Below are positions 22,401 to 34,400 of a stretch of 64,000 nt of DNA, one piece after another. The stretch comes from Wyeomyia smithii (Eukaryota; Arthropoda; Insecta; Diptera; Culicidae). The first letter of the stretch is position 1. Each line of letters opens with the position of its first letter. The notes under the pieces are model-generated. The model was not told where the DNA came from. It made no database searches and was given only the letters and a program-made list of their open reading frames with translations. The stretch covers positions 267,002,760 to 267,066,759 of the forward strand of contig NC_073696.1 in NCBI RefSeq assembly GCF_029784165.1, given 5' to 3'. The position numbers were made by a program, and so were the translations under genes.

Positions 22401-25400
22401 TCTTGTCGAATTGCATTTACAAAAGTTGGATTATTACCTCGATTGCATATATCAATATTATTTGTTAGTATATATTCAAAAAGGCACTCACCTCTTTTGT
22501 TTATATCTGTGCTTCCCCATATTGTGTGATGGGCGTTTGCATCACACCCAACGATGAACTGCTTATTTTGCCTCTTGCAGTGTGCTATAAACTCCTGTAC
22601 CTCCCTGGGAGGGGCTTCTTCTAGTTCCCCTGGGAAGTAGGCGAAGGCCACCATTATTTCTGCTTTTCCCCGTGTCGTTGGCAGTTCCACTTGCACAGCA
22701 ACTATATCCCGTCCGATGAATTCTGTAATTGGCGTATAGTTGGTATTACTACTTACCAAAAGCGCTGCTCTTGGTGCATGCGCAGAATCATCATAAAGGA
22801 GCTTACCCTTATTTGTTGAAAGTCCTAAGACTTTATTTTTGTTCACCCATGGCTCTTGGACAATAGCCACGTTGATGTTCTCTTTGGTGAACCTGCGACA
22901 AAGGATTTTGCTTGCCCCTTTTGCATGATGCAGGTTCACCTGGATGAACTTAATGTTCTTGTCGTCCATCTCGGTACAGCTTTGCTCCCGGGGGCTTCTT
23001 TCGCTCCCCCTGCGTACGGTGATTATTCAAGGGTACCATTGAGTGCTTGTTTTGCTCTCCCTCGGGTGTGCTCCCTTGAACAGGCTGTTTACACCGGTTT
23101 TTGCTATCACTCGGTAGTGAAGGCAGAACTTTTTCGGCGATTACAGCATTATTTGTGGATTCAGGCCTGGCGCTTTTGAAATTTCGACCAGCTTTGATTT
23201 TCCGCGGGTATATAATTCCGAATTTATAATTCAGTTTGTAGTTCCAATCAGCGATTTTTTTCGCTGACGCTTCGTCTACTGACAGGATAAGCTGCACATG
23301 ATTCTTGATGGGCTTGCGCTTTAACACCCTCCAAGAATCAGTGGCAATGTCGTTATGGCCTTCAACCAGAGCCAATATGGTTTCATTGTCGTTACTCTCA
23401 ATTTTGGGAAAGAAGACAGCTAAAATTTCTGGTCTCGGGATAGATTCACTATCAACAACCATCAGATCAGCTGTTTCCCATGGCTTGATACTCGGAACAA
23501 TTCCTTTCAGCCAGTCTGCAGTTTCCTGGTTCTGGACTCTTCTACTAGTTCCATCATGGTAGTCAAGAGCCGATACATCGGATAGTCCTTAGGCATCAGT
23601 CCAACCTTGAACTGGCTAAGGACTTCAGTGTAGGTAGGAGGCGCTTCAGGTTTACCGACCGGGCTATTTGCAGTCCCAGGGGTATTACCTCTGATCACCT
23701 CCATCCGCCTATTAAAAAAAACCAATAATAACCACAACTCAAACAGTTGGCAACACGGCCAAAAGACTTTTGTCGCAAGTTGCGCGACTCGCAACCCTAC
23801 AAATTTCGAACTTCGCGTTGCATGCGAGAAAAAAGCAAGGAATTTTTTTTGCTATTTTCTTCCCGCACATGTTGACAATTGCATATGAGAGTTCCCGTTG
23901 CTGCGAGCCAACATCTCTATCCTAATCCCATTGCTCTTGTTGTCTTGTTTTAGCTTTGACCTGTTTTTGTTTTCTTCTCTTTTCAATTAACAAAGCAAAT
24001 GTCAAATCATATCAGCTCACTCTAATGTGAACGCTCGAGGTGATATCCGATATCATCTGGCGATATCACCGATTTTTGTGCAATATGTCCCTCAATGAAA
24101 AACGTTGATTCCTATTTCAAGAGCTCGAAAAGTCCGGTCTTTTGCCTCAATTCATAAAATGTTGCGTGGCAGAGTTTAAACAAGGCCTTAAGAGCTCTGA
24201 AGAAAACGGTGAAACAGGGCTAGTAGCGGATTCAGAGTAGAACACTCTGTTCGCGATATTTGTTTTAGATTCATGTTGTAAGTGACATTTTGAAATTGAT
24301 CCAGCGACCCAAAAGGATATGTTACTGGTCTCAGTTGGAGGAGCTGAGCATTTTATGAGTGTAAGTATTAGGGTGGGTAAAAGTGTACGGTTTTCCAGAA
24401 CCAAGTTTTTTGTTTTTTTTTTTTTGAGGCCCCAAACAACTCTGAACTTACCGGAAGTCAATTGGTTTTGTCTCCGCTTGGCGCATTGTATTTAAAATTT
24501 TTATGAAAATTCATATGGGAAAACCTATTTTTTGCATTTACATTTCTAGACAGCTTAATAATACTCTAATAATGCACAACATCATGTAAAAGTATAGTAT
24601 TTTAGATGCCTAACAACTTTGCAGAAGACTATGAAGAGCTAGGATATCCCTAAGAAGAGCTACTACAGCTGTTCGAAGTTGAATATGTCGACTTAAATGC
24701 AAAAAATCTTGTTTTCTGCCAACATTACCAATGTACCGGCGTCAGTAGGATTCCCATCAGAAATAACCTGTCGTAACGAGTTTATACACTCAGTTGGATC
24801 AAGCAAACAAATTTAGATCAATATTCTAAGCGTAGGAAGAATCTACAACGTGTTTCAGAGGTTACTTCTGCTGGAAATCTGACTGACGCCGGTACATTGG
24901 CAGTGTTGGCAGAAAACATGATTTGCAACATAAATTTCGACATAATCAATTTTGAACAGCTAGTATTTTTTTGGGTCACCCTAGCTCTTTAGTGTCTTCG
25001 GCCAAGTTGTTAGGCTTCAAAAAACCTACCATTTGAAGTCATGAAACGTATGGTTTAAGCCATTTTACAAATCTCCATATAAATTTGAAATGCAGTACGC
25101 CAAGCGGAGACAAAAGTAATCGACTTCCGAAAAATTTAGGATTGTTAGGGGCCCCAAATAAAACCCAAATGAATAATAAGGAATCTGGCTTTCTGTTATC
25201 AAATTTCTTTTTTTCCATATAACGATTCCCCACCCTAGTATGTATGTATGTTTGTGTGTGCATGTGGGTATTTGCAACTTTTCAATCTCATGGCTGGACC
25301 TAGTCTCAATCCTAGCGTCAAATGAGAGGTCTAGTTAATGAAATTTTTTTTGCAAATTTTACTATCAAAAACATAGTTTGCATCATAAATGATCAAGATA

Positions 25401-28400
25401 AGACAAGAAAGTAATAAAAATGACCCTAAACAGATAAAACAGTAAACAATTAGAAAAAAAACAATTTTTTTTCTTAGTTTGATATTCACTACGTAGCTTG
25501 GCTTGACCCCCCACCCTCCCCCTTGTCACATTTCGTCACAAAACTGCAAACCCTCCCACACCCTCCTTGAATGCTCTGTCATTTATAAATGTTCTCTAAC
25601 TGAAATTTGACCAAAATTAGTGTCAAAGAAACAGGCTGCATCTCAAACTTTCACCTAATAAAATTTATGAAGTTGGCACTTGTGGTTCGAAAGTTACATA
25701 GATAAACGTGTAGAAAACAGTAATAAATAATATTTTTTAAGATTTATATACTTTCTAATGTAATTTAAAAAGTACTGCAAATACCTTCCAAAAGTAACCA
25801 AATTTTTAACAATTTTTGTCAAAGGTAATTAAAGTTTAAATATATGAGAATAAATCATATACCGTCGGAGTTGAAAAAAAGTAATTTGTATACCCCCATG
25901 AACACATACGATTCGCATAGATTCGCTAGTATTCCTCACATTGGATTCGTGAGCATCCTTAAAAAGGATTCCTGAAAAAAGAATCCTCAGGAATGTCTTG
26001 TATATGGCTCTAGGTTTCTTGAATAAGAATCGTGACTGGAAATCCTCTGGATCGTGTTTGCGATTCGATTCACGATTCCGTCACCGTGTTAATCGGTATC
26101 CTGGGGATTGTTACTCAGGATTCTCTGCGTGTTAGTAAGGGTATGAATATTCGCATGAATACCGTACTGCATCAAATTTAGAACACTTAAGCTATGACGT
26201 AACTTCTTGCACTGAAAAATCAACGAAAAATAAACTCTCTCATCGATCTTAAAGGTTTAGCATGTTGGTTATTTTATTGTTGTTGCAATTAGGTGCAATT
26301 TATATAGATTTAAACACGTGCTGTACAAGAAAACAAGGAGAATTTAGAAATCAGCTTTGAATCAAATTCCCAACACTTCAACGTTATCGCTGAAGCAAGT
26401 ATTAGACGAAGCAAATATTTGTTATTTTTCAATACAGATTTTATTTTGTGCAAATAAAAATCGTACCAAAAATAGCAAATATTTGCGTCGTCTAATACCT
26501 GCTTAAGAGATAGATAGGAAAACCGTCTGAATACTGACTTTCCCTTTTTCAACGCCTGCTGATTCCCCGAAAGTGGCTCTACAGAAAAGAGCTATACATC
26601 ACTGGGTGCAGGACATTCCGAAGAACGAAATGGTATATAAGAATCATTCTTTTTATCACACTAGCTATATAAATTTCAGTTTCAATCAAAACGGTATATC
26701 TGTATATAAGAATCTGTGTAGATATGTTTGTATGAATGAGTATGTATGTTGGTATGCGTAAGCTCCAAAAGTCATCATCACGGATTTCAAAATGGCATTT
26801 GAGGTCAATTTCTAACCTCTAGGCATCATCCCAGGTCGGACAATGAATGTGGGCACGTTGTACTCCCCGCATTTCTGCCGGAAAGTGAAGATATGATCCG
26901 CAGTAGCGTGTATTTGTGTGAAGCCCGCTTGGTACTGCCCTACGAATTCTTTTACTAGAGAAGAAAGACGGCGGAGCCAAATTTGGGAGTGGACTTTGTA
27001 GGCGACGTTGATCAGCGTTATCCCACGGTAGTGGTCCTAAGGATATCGGAAACTTTGACACGGTTATCGTCAGTAGGCATTCAAAGGCTAACTTCTCTTC
27101 CGCCTCCTTCCATTGCTCCGCCTGTCGATCACCTCGCGCTCGCTTGTGATCAGGTTTCCCTAATTGTCCCTATGCATATCTGGACTCGGTGTGTAGCCCT
27201 CACGGACTTGATTTACGTTTACTTCTTACGATCCTAATCCTTCTGCTGGCATTTCCTCCCATTCAAAATCGTGGTCAACTCAATTCGAGCTTGTCGCCCC
27301 CGTTCTCCCTCGTGACGATTCTTAGATATCTTTTTCAAGCCAGTTTTTTCCTCTCCATCGCTTGCTACTTCGTCAAGTAAATACGCTGAATTCTCGGCCG
27401 ACTAATTTTTGGCCGAGGAGAACGGTTTTGTCGTGTGTGATACACTGTCGATAGTCTTGAGCGCACATGTAGTGGTATTAGGTGGAGATCTGAGTCTACA
27501 GTACTGGACAAAAAAGTACGCACCTGAGCTATGTTCAAACTTTCTTGTTTTAGGTAGAAGCTAAGGCAGATGGATAATTAAAGTGTTCTAACAAAAGACA
27601 GTACTGGAGGTGTACTTTCTGAAAATGTTGGATAAAGCGACATGAAACGATATATAACCTCAAAAAGAGCTTATATTTGGAAATTGTCATTTTTCTGGTG
27701 GACAAAATAAAGTACGCATTACAGTGATTTAACGTTCAAACTGATTTTTCTTCATTTTAGTATTTAGTTTGGCCGCCTTTAGCTTCAATCACGGATTGCA
27801 GGCGTCGAGGCATATTTTTAACGAGGTTTCCAATATGTTGGGAGTCGATATTTGTCCAAGCTTTTTCCAAAGCTTTAAACAGTTTGTCGCAGTTGGTGAC
27901 ATCTCCTTTGTCTTTGATCCAAAATCGATCACAAATTTTCTATCGGATTTAAGTCCGGGCTTTGTGATGGCCATTCTAATAGCTTGATACGTGAAGCACG
28001 GAGATACGAAGTGGTTTTACGGGCGGTATGCTTAGGATAATTGTCTTGTCAAAAAGTAAACTTCTTCTCTAAGAGATATTTAAATCAGCATTTTCACGAA
28101 TCACTCGGCTGGTAGCGAAAGGATTTTTAGCCACTTCTCGCGAAATTCGGCGATCATCACTAGTTGTAGTTTTCCGTTTCCTTCCTTTACCGGTCCGATC
28201 GGCTACGTTTCTTTGTTCTCCATGTTTTTCGCATATATTTCGAGCTCCTACTTCACTTAAATCGTATTTCCGAGCAATTTCTCTATAAGAAAGACCTTCT
28301 TGACGGTTTTCAACTTTAAGTTTACGGATATGTACGGATATTTGCTTTTTGCCCATCTTATCCTGTTGTCCCGCGCACTAATAATGATAAACAAATAATC

Positions 28401-31400
28401 TAACACATTGTTCCGATGATTTTTTGCAGCAATAGGAATCTCATTGGACTTACGAGTGTCCTACAACACGATAAAAAAAATTATCTAAGCTGAGAAATTA
28501 TAATCTGATGATGATATTAAGAATGCATACTTTATTTTGACCAAGCGAAAATAGAGTTTATTTACAATTATGCTTTAGTGTGATTAAATATGCAATTCTT
28601 TGCCAAAATCAAGATACCAACCGTTAGTATATTAAAAAAACTACTACTTATCCGAATTCATCGAGTTCATATACCTTATATTAAAAAAGATACAGGGAGT
28701 TCAACATTAGGATAGTGGGTGCGTACTTTATTTTGCCCAGTACTGTATGTTAGTACCACGAAAGGAGCGTTTATTTATGATGTTCGAGAAAAACCGGGTT
28801 TCAACCCTCTAGTGCCCAGTGCCGCCTTTAGACGGTAGACAATAGATTGTGTGCACACAAACGCCTCCGAAAATGGAAAACATTATGACATTCACTGGCA
28901 ACGATATGGCATCGATTTCGAATCTACTGAAACGTTTGAATTGTAAAATCAACAAAAAGTTGTGTTATTTTACTACTTCACATAATGGTTATTGCGTCTA
29001 CTCAAATAAGCAGAATAAAAGTTCGAACTGCCCAGCTTTTAACAAAATCACAACAACATGCACTGTTTAAATCAGCAAATAGTTAGGAGTGACCCAGAGC
29101 ATATCAAAATCAACAGAACATGCTTTTGGAGTCGAAATAGAGAAAAGCTAATACGAAAAAACATCTTTCATAGCAGAACATATTCGCCGCAGAGAATAAA
29201 CTTCCGCTCTCATGGTCACTGTGCCAAACAAAAGTAGCACTGACATACAAAAGATTAGATTCGTTTTAGGCAACTTGTGCGGTGTTAATCTCCCGGCAGA
29301 CTCGTGACTTATCGTCACATACCGAACGAGTTTGCTCGTGGCCACAGGAACACTGTTAGTAAACTGCAGCCTTTCGGGGACAGTAGCTAGGAGGTGGGAT
29401 TTTCGAGAACGTATGATGTTTGTTCAACCAATTTTTTACCCTGACGGGTCATTTCCCAGTTCACATCGATTTAATCAACCTGTGCAAGGTCGATTTTGTC
29501 CCAACTTTCGTATGGCTATTCCCTACATTACTCATCCGGAACCAACCCTGAACACCTTCGGCTTAAGGCTGCCAAAAACTCCCCATCTGCAGTGCCAAAG
29601 CTACCTAACGTATGTGAAACGGTAGTTTCTGCAGTGTCAGCTGTGCTGGTCGGTGTTAATTTAAGCGCTATCTAAATTCACACCCCCGCAAAAAATTTTA
29701 ATGTTTTTCTGCTGGACGCTGAAAAATCCTCACATTTTGCTTTTGACGTAGAATACGTCTTACGGCAACAATTACAGGGACCCAATTTCAATACAGGGAT
29801 CTAATTTCAAAACCGAAAACATCGAGAGCGTCACAAAAATTGTCCAATTTCAATCGTCTTAAACCCAGTCAGTTTCCAACCGATTTCTGTCATTTTTGCA
29901 GCAATCGATTGGAAAATCATTTGAGCACCCGTCCAAATGCAGAAAATCTGATTGTTTAAACTATTGTAATATTGAAAATTGTTGAACATTATCGAAACGC
30001 AAATGTCGACTTTTGATTGGTCGCTTGTTGCCTTTCCCTAAAAAGGACGACAGAATGGAGTACCTAGTTAGCCGGGAATACACGCTTTGGGCTATATAAG
30101 AGACTGTTTCTCCTCAAGCGTTTCAGTTTACTAGCAGCAGGCAGCAGCAGCGGACATCAACACCGATGGCAGTAGGCGAAGTGGATCAGCAGCGGGTAAC
30201 AGCGGCGGTGGTAGTGGTCAGCTGCAGTTCTTACCTCTTTCAGCTCGGCTTCCCTTCGATTTGAGTTGGACCCCACCAGCGGTAGTCCGATTAAGATATC
30301 GTTGGGTGAATACAACCCGAAACTGAAAGAGACTTGCACCGCCAGGTGGTTTGAGAAGCCACCATCATCCAGCGTATGTATAAATAGGATGTGTGCACAT
30401 AACGTGTGTGAATATTCGTAGCGTGTGTCCCTAATATATAAGGTGTAATATATAAGGTGTGCTTCTATAGAGCGTGTGGCTAGAGTGCGTGGATTGCTAT
30501 ATAGCGTGCGTGGCTAGCTGTATAGCATGTGTGTATGTTTATAGCGTGTATGTGCATGTCTATAGCTTGTGTGGCTTGCTATATACAGCGTTGCTAAACG
30601 AGCGAGAAGCATAACATATCCACTCCTTTCTGCTTGAGAATTAGATGTGTGCTACGCTTCTCCAGTCGTTCGCACACACACCTTCGAGACACTCTTTATT
30701 ATTCACGCACTTGCCAGAGCAGCAGCCAGCATACAACCGCTCGCAAATTCTCTTCTATCTTTTTACTCACGCCGAGTACGCGAGTACTCGAATAAGAGTA
30801 CTTGACTAGGAGTGCTTGAAAAAATGTGCCCGAAAACGAAAATGCTTCGTTCACCGACTCACGCATGCGGTTTGTCAATCGCTGAACTGATGCCAAGCAG
30901 TTTTGCATCGTGCACCGACAGCCGAAAGTGGGGTGATAAATCTATATAGAATCGCATGCTTGAACGTGTAGGGTATCGGAATACCTACTCGCAGTGATGC
31001 CACATTTTTATCTGTATTTCGAATCTCAGGAAATCTCCTTGGTGATATTTCAATCTGTATAAAATTCTGCATATTTACTCAACATATCCCTTAGAAGAAA
31101 AAAACGCAACATAGTTTGTTCATTGACTCATTTATGCACACGCTTACACGTAACATATAAATATAATGAAAACTCTAACACGCTCAATAGCATTTGAGTT
31201 CATTTTCGATTTTCAACTATATCGAAAAGTTCATTTCGCGACCTCATGAAAATCAAAAAAAAACTGTATAGTTCTGTACTATTTCTAGAAAATCTGTAAT
31301 TTGTATATACAGATATCTGTATGAAAAATACACAAAAAATCTGTATAAGAACTGATAAATCTGTATATGTGGCATCCCTGCCTACTCGTCGAAATATTCT

Positions 31401-34400
31401 TTTTGCCACTCCGCTTCGTCGTGCCTTGTCACTCCGTATCGTCATAATGCGTTTTGACGGTCTTAATAATCACCTCCGCTGGTTGTGCTCGCGAGAAAGG
31501 GAGGTACTCGCGAGTGGGAAAGTACACGAGCGAGAGTGTGTGTGAGAAAACTCGCAAGCATCAACGCTCGGTAGTGTGAAATAAAAAAAGTAAAAGAGAA
31601 CGAGAAACAGTACGACAGGAGTATCTCTAGTGTGAGATTTTGGTAGCGGCGAGAACGCCACTTGGAGTATCGCATGCTTTTTGCGAGCGAGTTTAACAAC
31701 GCTGGCTATATAGCGTGTGTGGCTTGCTATATAACGTGCGGCTAGCGTGTGTGGCTTGCTATATAGCTTATAGCATGTGTGGCTTGTTATATAGCGTGTG
31801 TGGCTAGCAGTATAGCGATTTAAATTTTCATATATACATAATTGCTAATAAATCACCTCATGTAGAATTTAATTATCACTATAAATCATCCAAAACTGAA
31901 TAAAAAATTTGCCATGTTGAAAAAATATTTACTTGTCAATAAATGGCATTGACAAACACAATTAACCTCAAAGTTTATCTGAAGAATTTCTGAGCTAGTG
32001 AGCCTGAATCACATAATTTTTCGCGCAAGTCTCACTTATTGCAGCAATCAGTTGTAAAATTATCTACGCTATCGTAAAATTCAGAAAATTGTTTTTGGAA
32101 CTGTTATATAATAGATGGAGAATGCACTATTTGCCCTTGTCTATAGCCTCTTCGTAGCCACTGCCTAAATTAAGATATCTTAGTGCAACTTGATACAAAG
32201 CCACAAAACAATTCAATTTCATTCTTGTTTTGGAAGTGAAACCGCGATGCCGGCTACAGAAGTAAACGTCATCTAGAGCAAAGAGATTATTTAATTAATT
32301 AACCCCAATTGAGTGTATTCCCAAACCTATTCCAAGAAAAACATTGACATAAGACAGGCTGTCGTATTCTACGTTACCTCTGCGGTAGTGTCTTATAAAC
32401 AACCTCTTCAACTTTTTTCCATCGAAGAATGATTGTGAAATTAGATATAAATTGAATTCTAGTGTTTGACCAACATCAAAGACCCCTATGAGTTAATAAC
32501 ATTTAATAAGTGGTTATTGGGGTTGCAGTTCTGGGAAATTTGTTTGAACACTACATTGGAAACCTGTCCGGTGGTGTGAGCATTACAATATGCATCTAAG
32601 AGCAATTATTTTCTACGTGCTTGCATTTTACAATATGACACGTTACCCGCAACTTTGCAGCTGTAAAAAGCAGTGAAACGTATAGAAGAAATGCGGGACC
32701 GCTCGTTTTTTATTATTATTCGTTTCCAGAATGGAACGAACTCATTAGCCCTTGTTCATTGTGATTTTTTTTCATCCTTTCTCCCGTTGCAATGCGACGA
32801 GCGACGGGAGTGTTTTCTTCAAGTTGGTTGCAATTTCTAAAGGATGAATATTACATTCCCGTCACGCGTTGATTTGCTGCTTTATGTAAACTGTGCAAGT
32901 TAGTGTTTTTTTTTCTGAATGCATTGCATGCATTCCGCACTGTGATGCTCGGACCACAACCGTCAGCGAGAAATAGTCGAGTATCAAATTCAAGTTCATT
33001 GAATTCATTCAATGGAAATAAAAAAAGGTCATATTCCCCCGATATCTGGAGAAAGTCTGTAGAAAAGTTGACAAAAGAAAACTTCCTGCACCTGTTGGAA
33101 TGAATAAATTTATTTTATTGCTGAGATTGCCCGCTTTCGTTTTCTTCCTTTTTATATTGACTGCACAAAAGGACAATGGAATTATCTGCCGTCTGGCAAA
33201 GCTCCCGTCGAAAAGCAATTCAAAAATGCAACTTCAAACAGCTTTGCTTCACTTAGCGGTCATTTGTGTTCATTGTTGTTCTTTTTATTAAAATGCGCTT
33301 CTCTGATAGACTGCGTTAACTGTTTAACTGACTGTTTTAATGCGCTTTTAAAATGCAGTGGTGGGCACCATTCCTCTAATTCGCTAATTCGCTAATTAGC
33401 GACGCTAAAATTCAGTTAGCGATTTAGCGATTTCGCTAATTTTTGAGCTGGTTAGCGAAACTGTTAGCGTCGCTAAAATTTTGGCCTTCGAAACGCTAAT
33501 CGCTAATTCGCTAAATTTTGTAGAGAAGCGACAATAGAAATATTTAGTAAAACTGTGAATTGCTGATGGCGTACGTTAATTGCTTCGAAAGATGAACAAA
33601 CGAAAGTTACTTTTGTCAGTTTTTTTTTGCCTTAGAATGGAGTTCCAGTTATCGTACAAGTCACAGGAGCTTTTTGAAGAACAAGCACAAGGTCTAGATT
33701 GAACTTTCGGCACGACAACTTTGGTTCTTTTTCGATTCAGATAATAATTGAATTTTTATGAAAACATTCCTAAGAGTATCTATTTTCAATGCAAGCTAGA
33801 TAACTTTTGTTATTCTTGTTTTTACAAAATCAAATATGAATACCGTTTCGTGAACCTCTTACTGTAAATAGCTTTCAAAAGTAATTGTTTTCGTTTGTTT
33901 AACCAAAACAGATCAAAGTGGTCCAAATCTTACAAAACACGAGCAATGAATATAGCGATATAACAATTTACATAATAAAAAGTTAGCGATTAGCGATTAG
34001 CGAAAGTTCCGCTAATGTGGGTTTAGCGTTTAGCGTTCAGCGATTATCGAGCTAAATTTTCCGGTTAGCGACTTAGCGATTAGCGTCGCTAAATTTTCGG
34101 TTAGCGGTGCCCACCACTGTTAAAATGCATCGCAACTTTGCAACTGGACGACTATAATTGTATATTATTATTCAGTCGGAATTAGGTAAACGATTCTTCA
34201 ACCTTTGCGTCAACGTTTCGATCCTAGTTTGGTTCATGCTTATTTGCTATGGGATGTAGCGGAAATTTTTAACTTTTTCTTATCTATATTCTGATTCATA
34301 GTGGTAACTATAAAATTTATTAAGAACGTACAAAGTGCACAACTCACCCCATTCCGGTTGGCCACCTCCGGATCCTCGACGACGAATTTGTACCACACTA

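Larger units (their letters stand above)
19198..23960 (-). mobile_element. LOA-type LINE (Lian-like)
   Basis: A non-LTR retrotransposon on the minus strand: ORF1, then ORF2 with APE endonuclease, RT and RNase H, then a run of 11 T on the plus strand (19199-19209), which is the poly(A) tail. LOA and I clades share this domain order; the DUF4780-like ORF1 and the ORF2 sequence resemble LOA elements such as mosquito Lian. The upstream limit is approximate, and I could not identify the target duplication. It lies in sense orientation inside the receptor intron. Confidence 0.8.
30430..31815. repeat. TATAGCGTGTGTGGCT tandem repeat, split by a hAT insertion
   Basis: Degenerate units of about 20 bp with the core GCTATATAGCGTGTGTGGCT occur at about 30430-30585 and again at 31705-31815. 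The 1119-bp hAT element at 30586-31704 interrupts the array, and its 8-bp target duplication GCTATATA is a piece of the repeat unit. Confidence 0.7.

Noticed and set aside
30430..31815. Tandem TATAGCGTGTGTGGCT units as a CRISPR array
   Set aside because: Units are degenerate and contiguous without spacers, in a eukaryotic genome, and a hAT insertion splits them.
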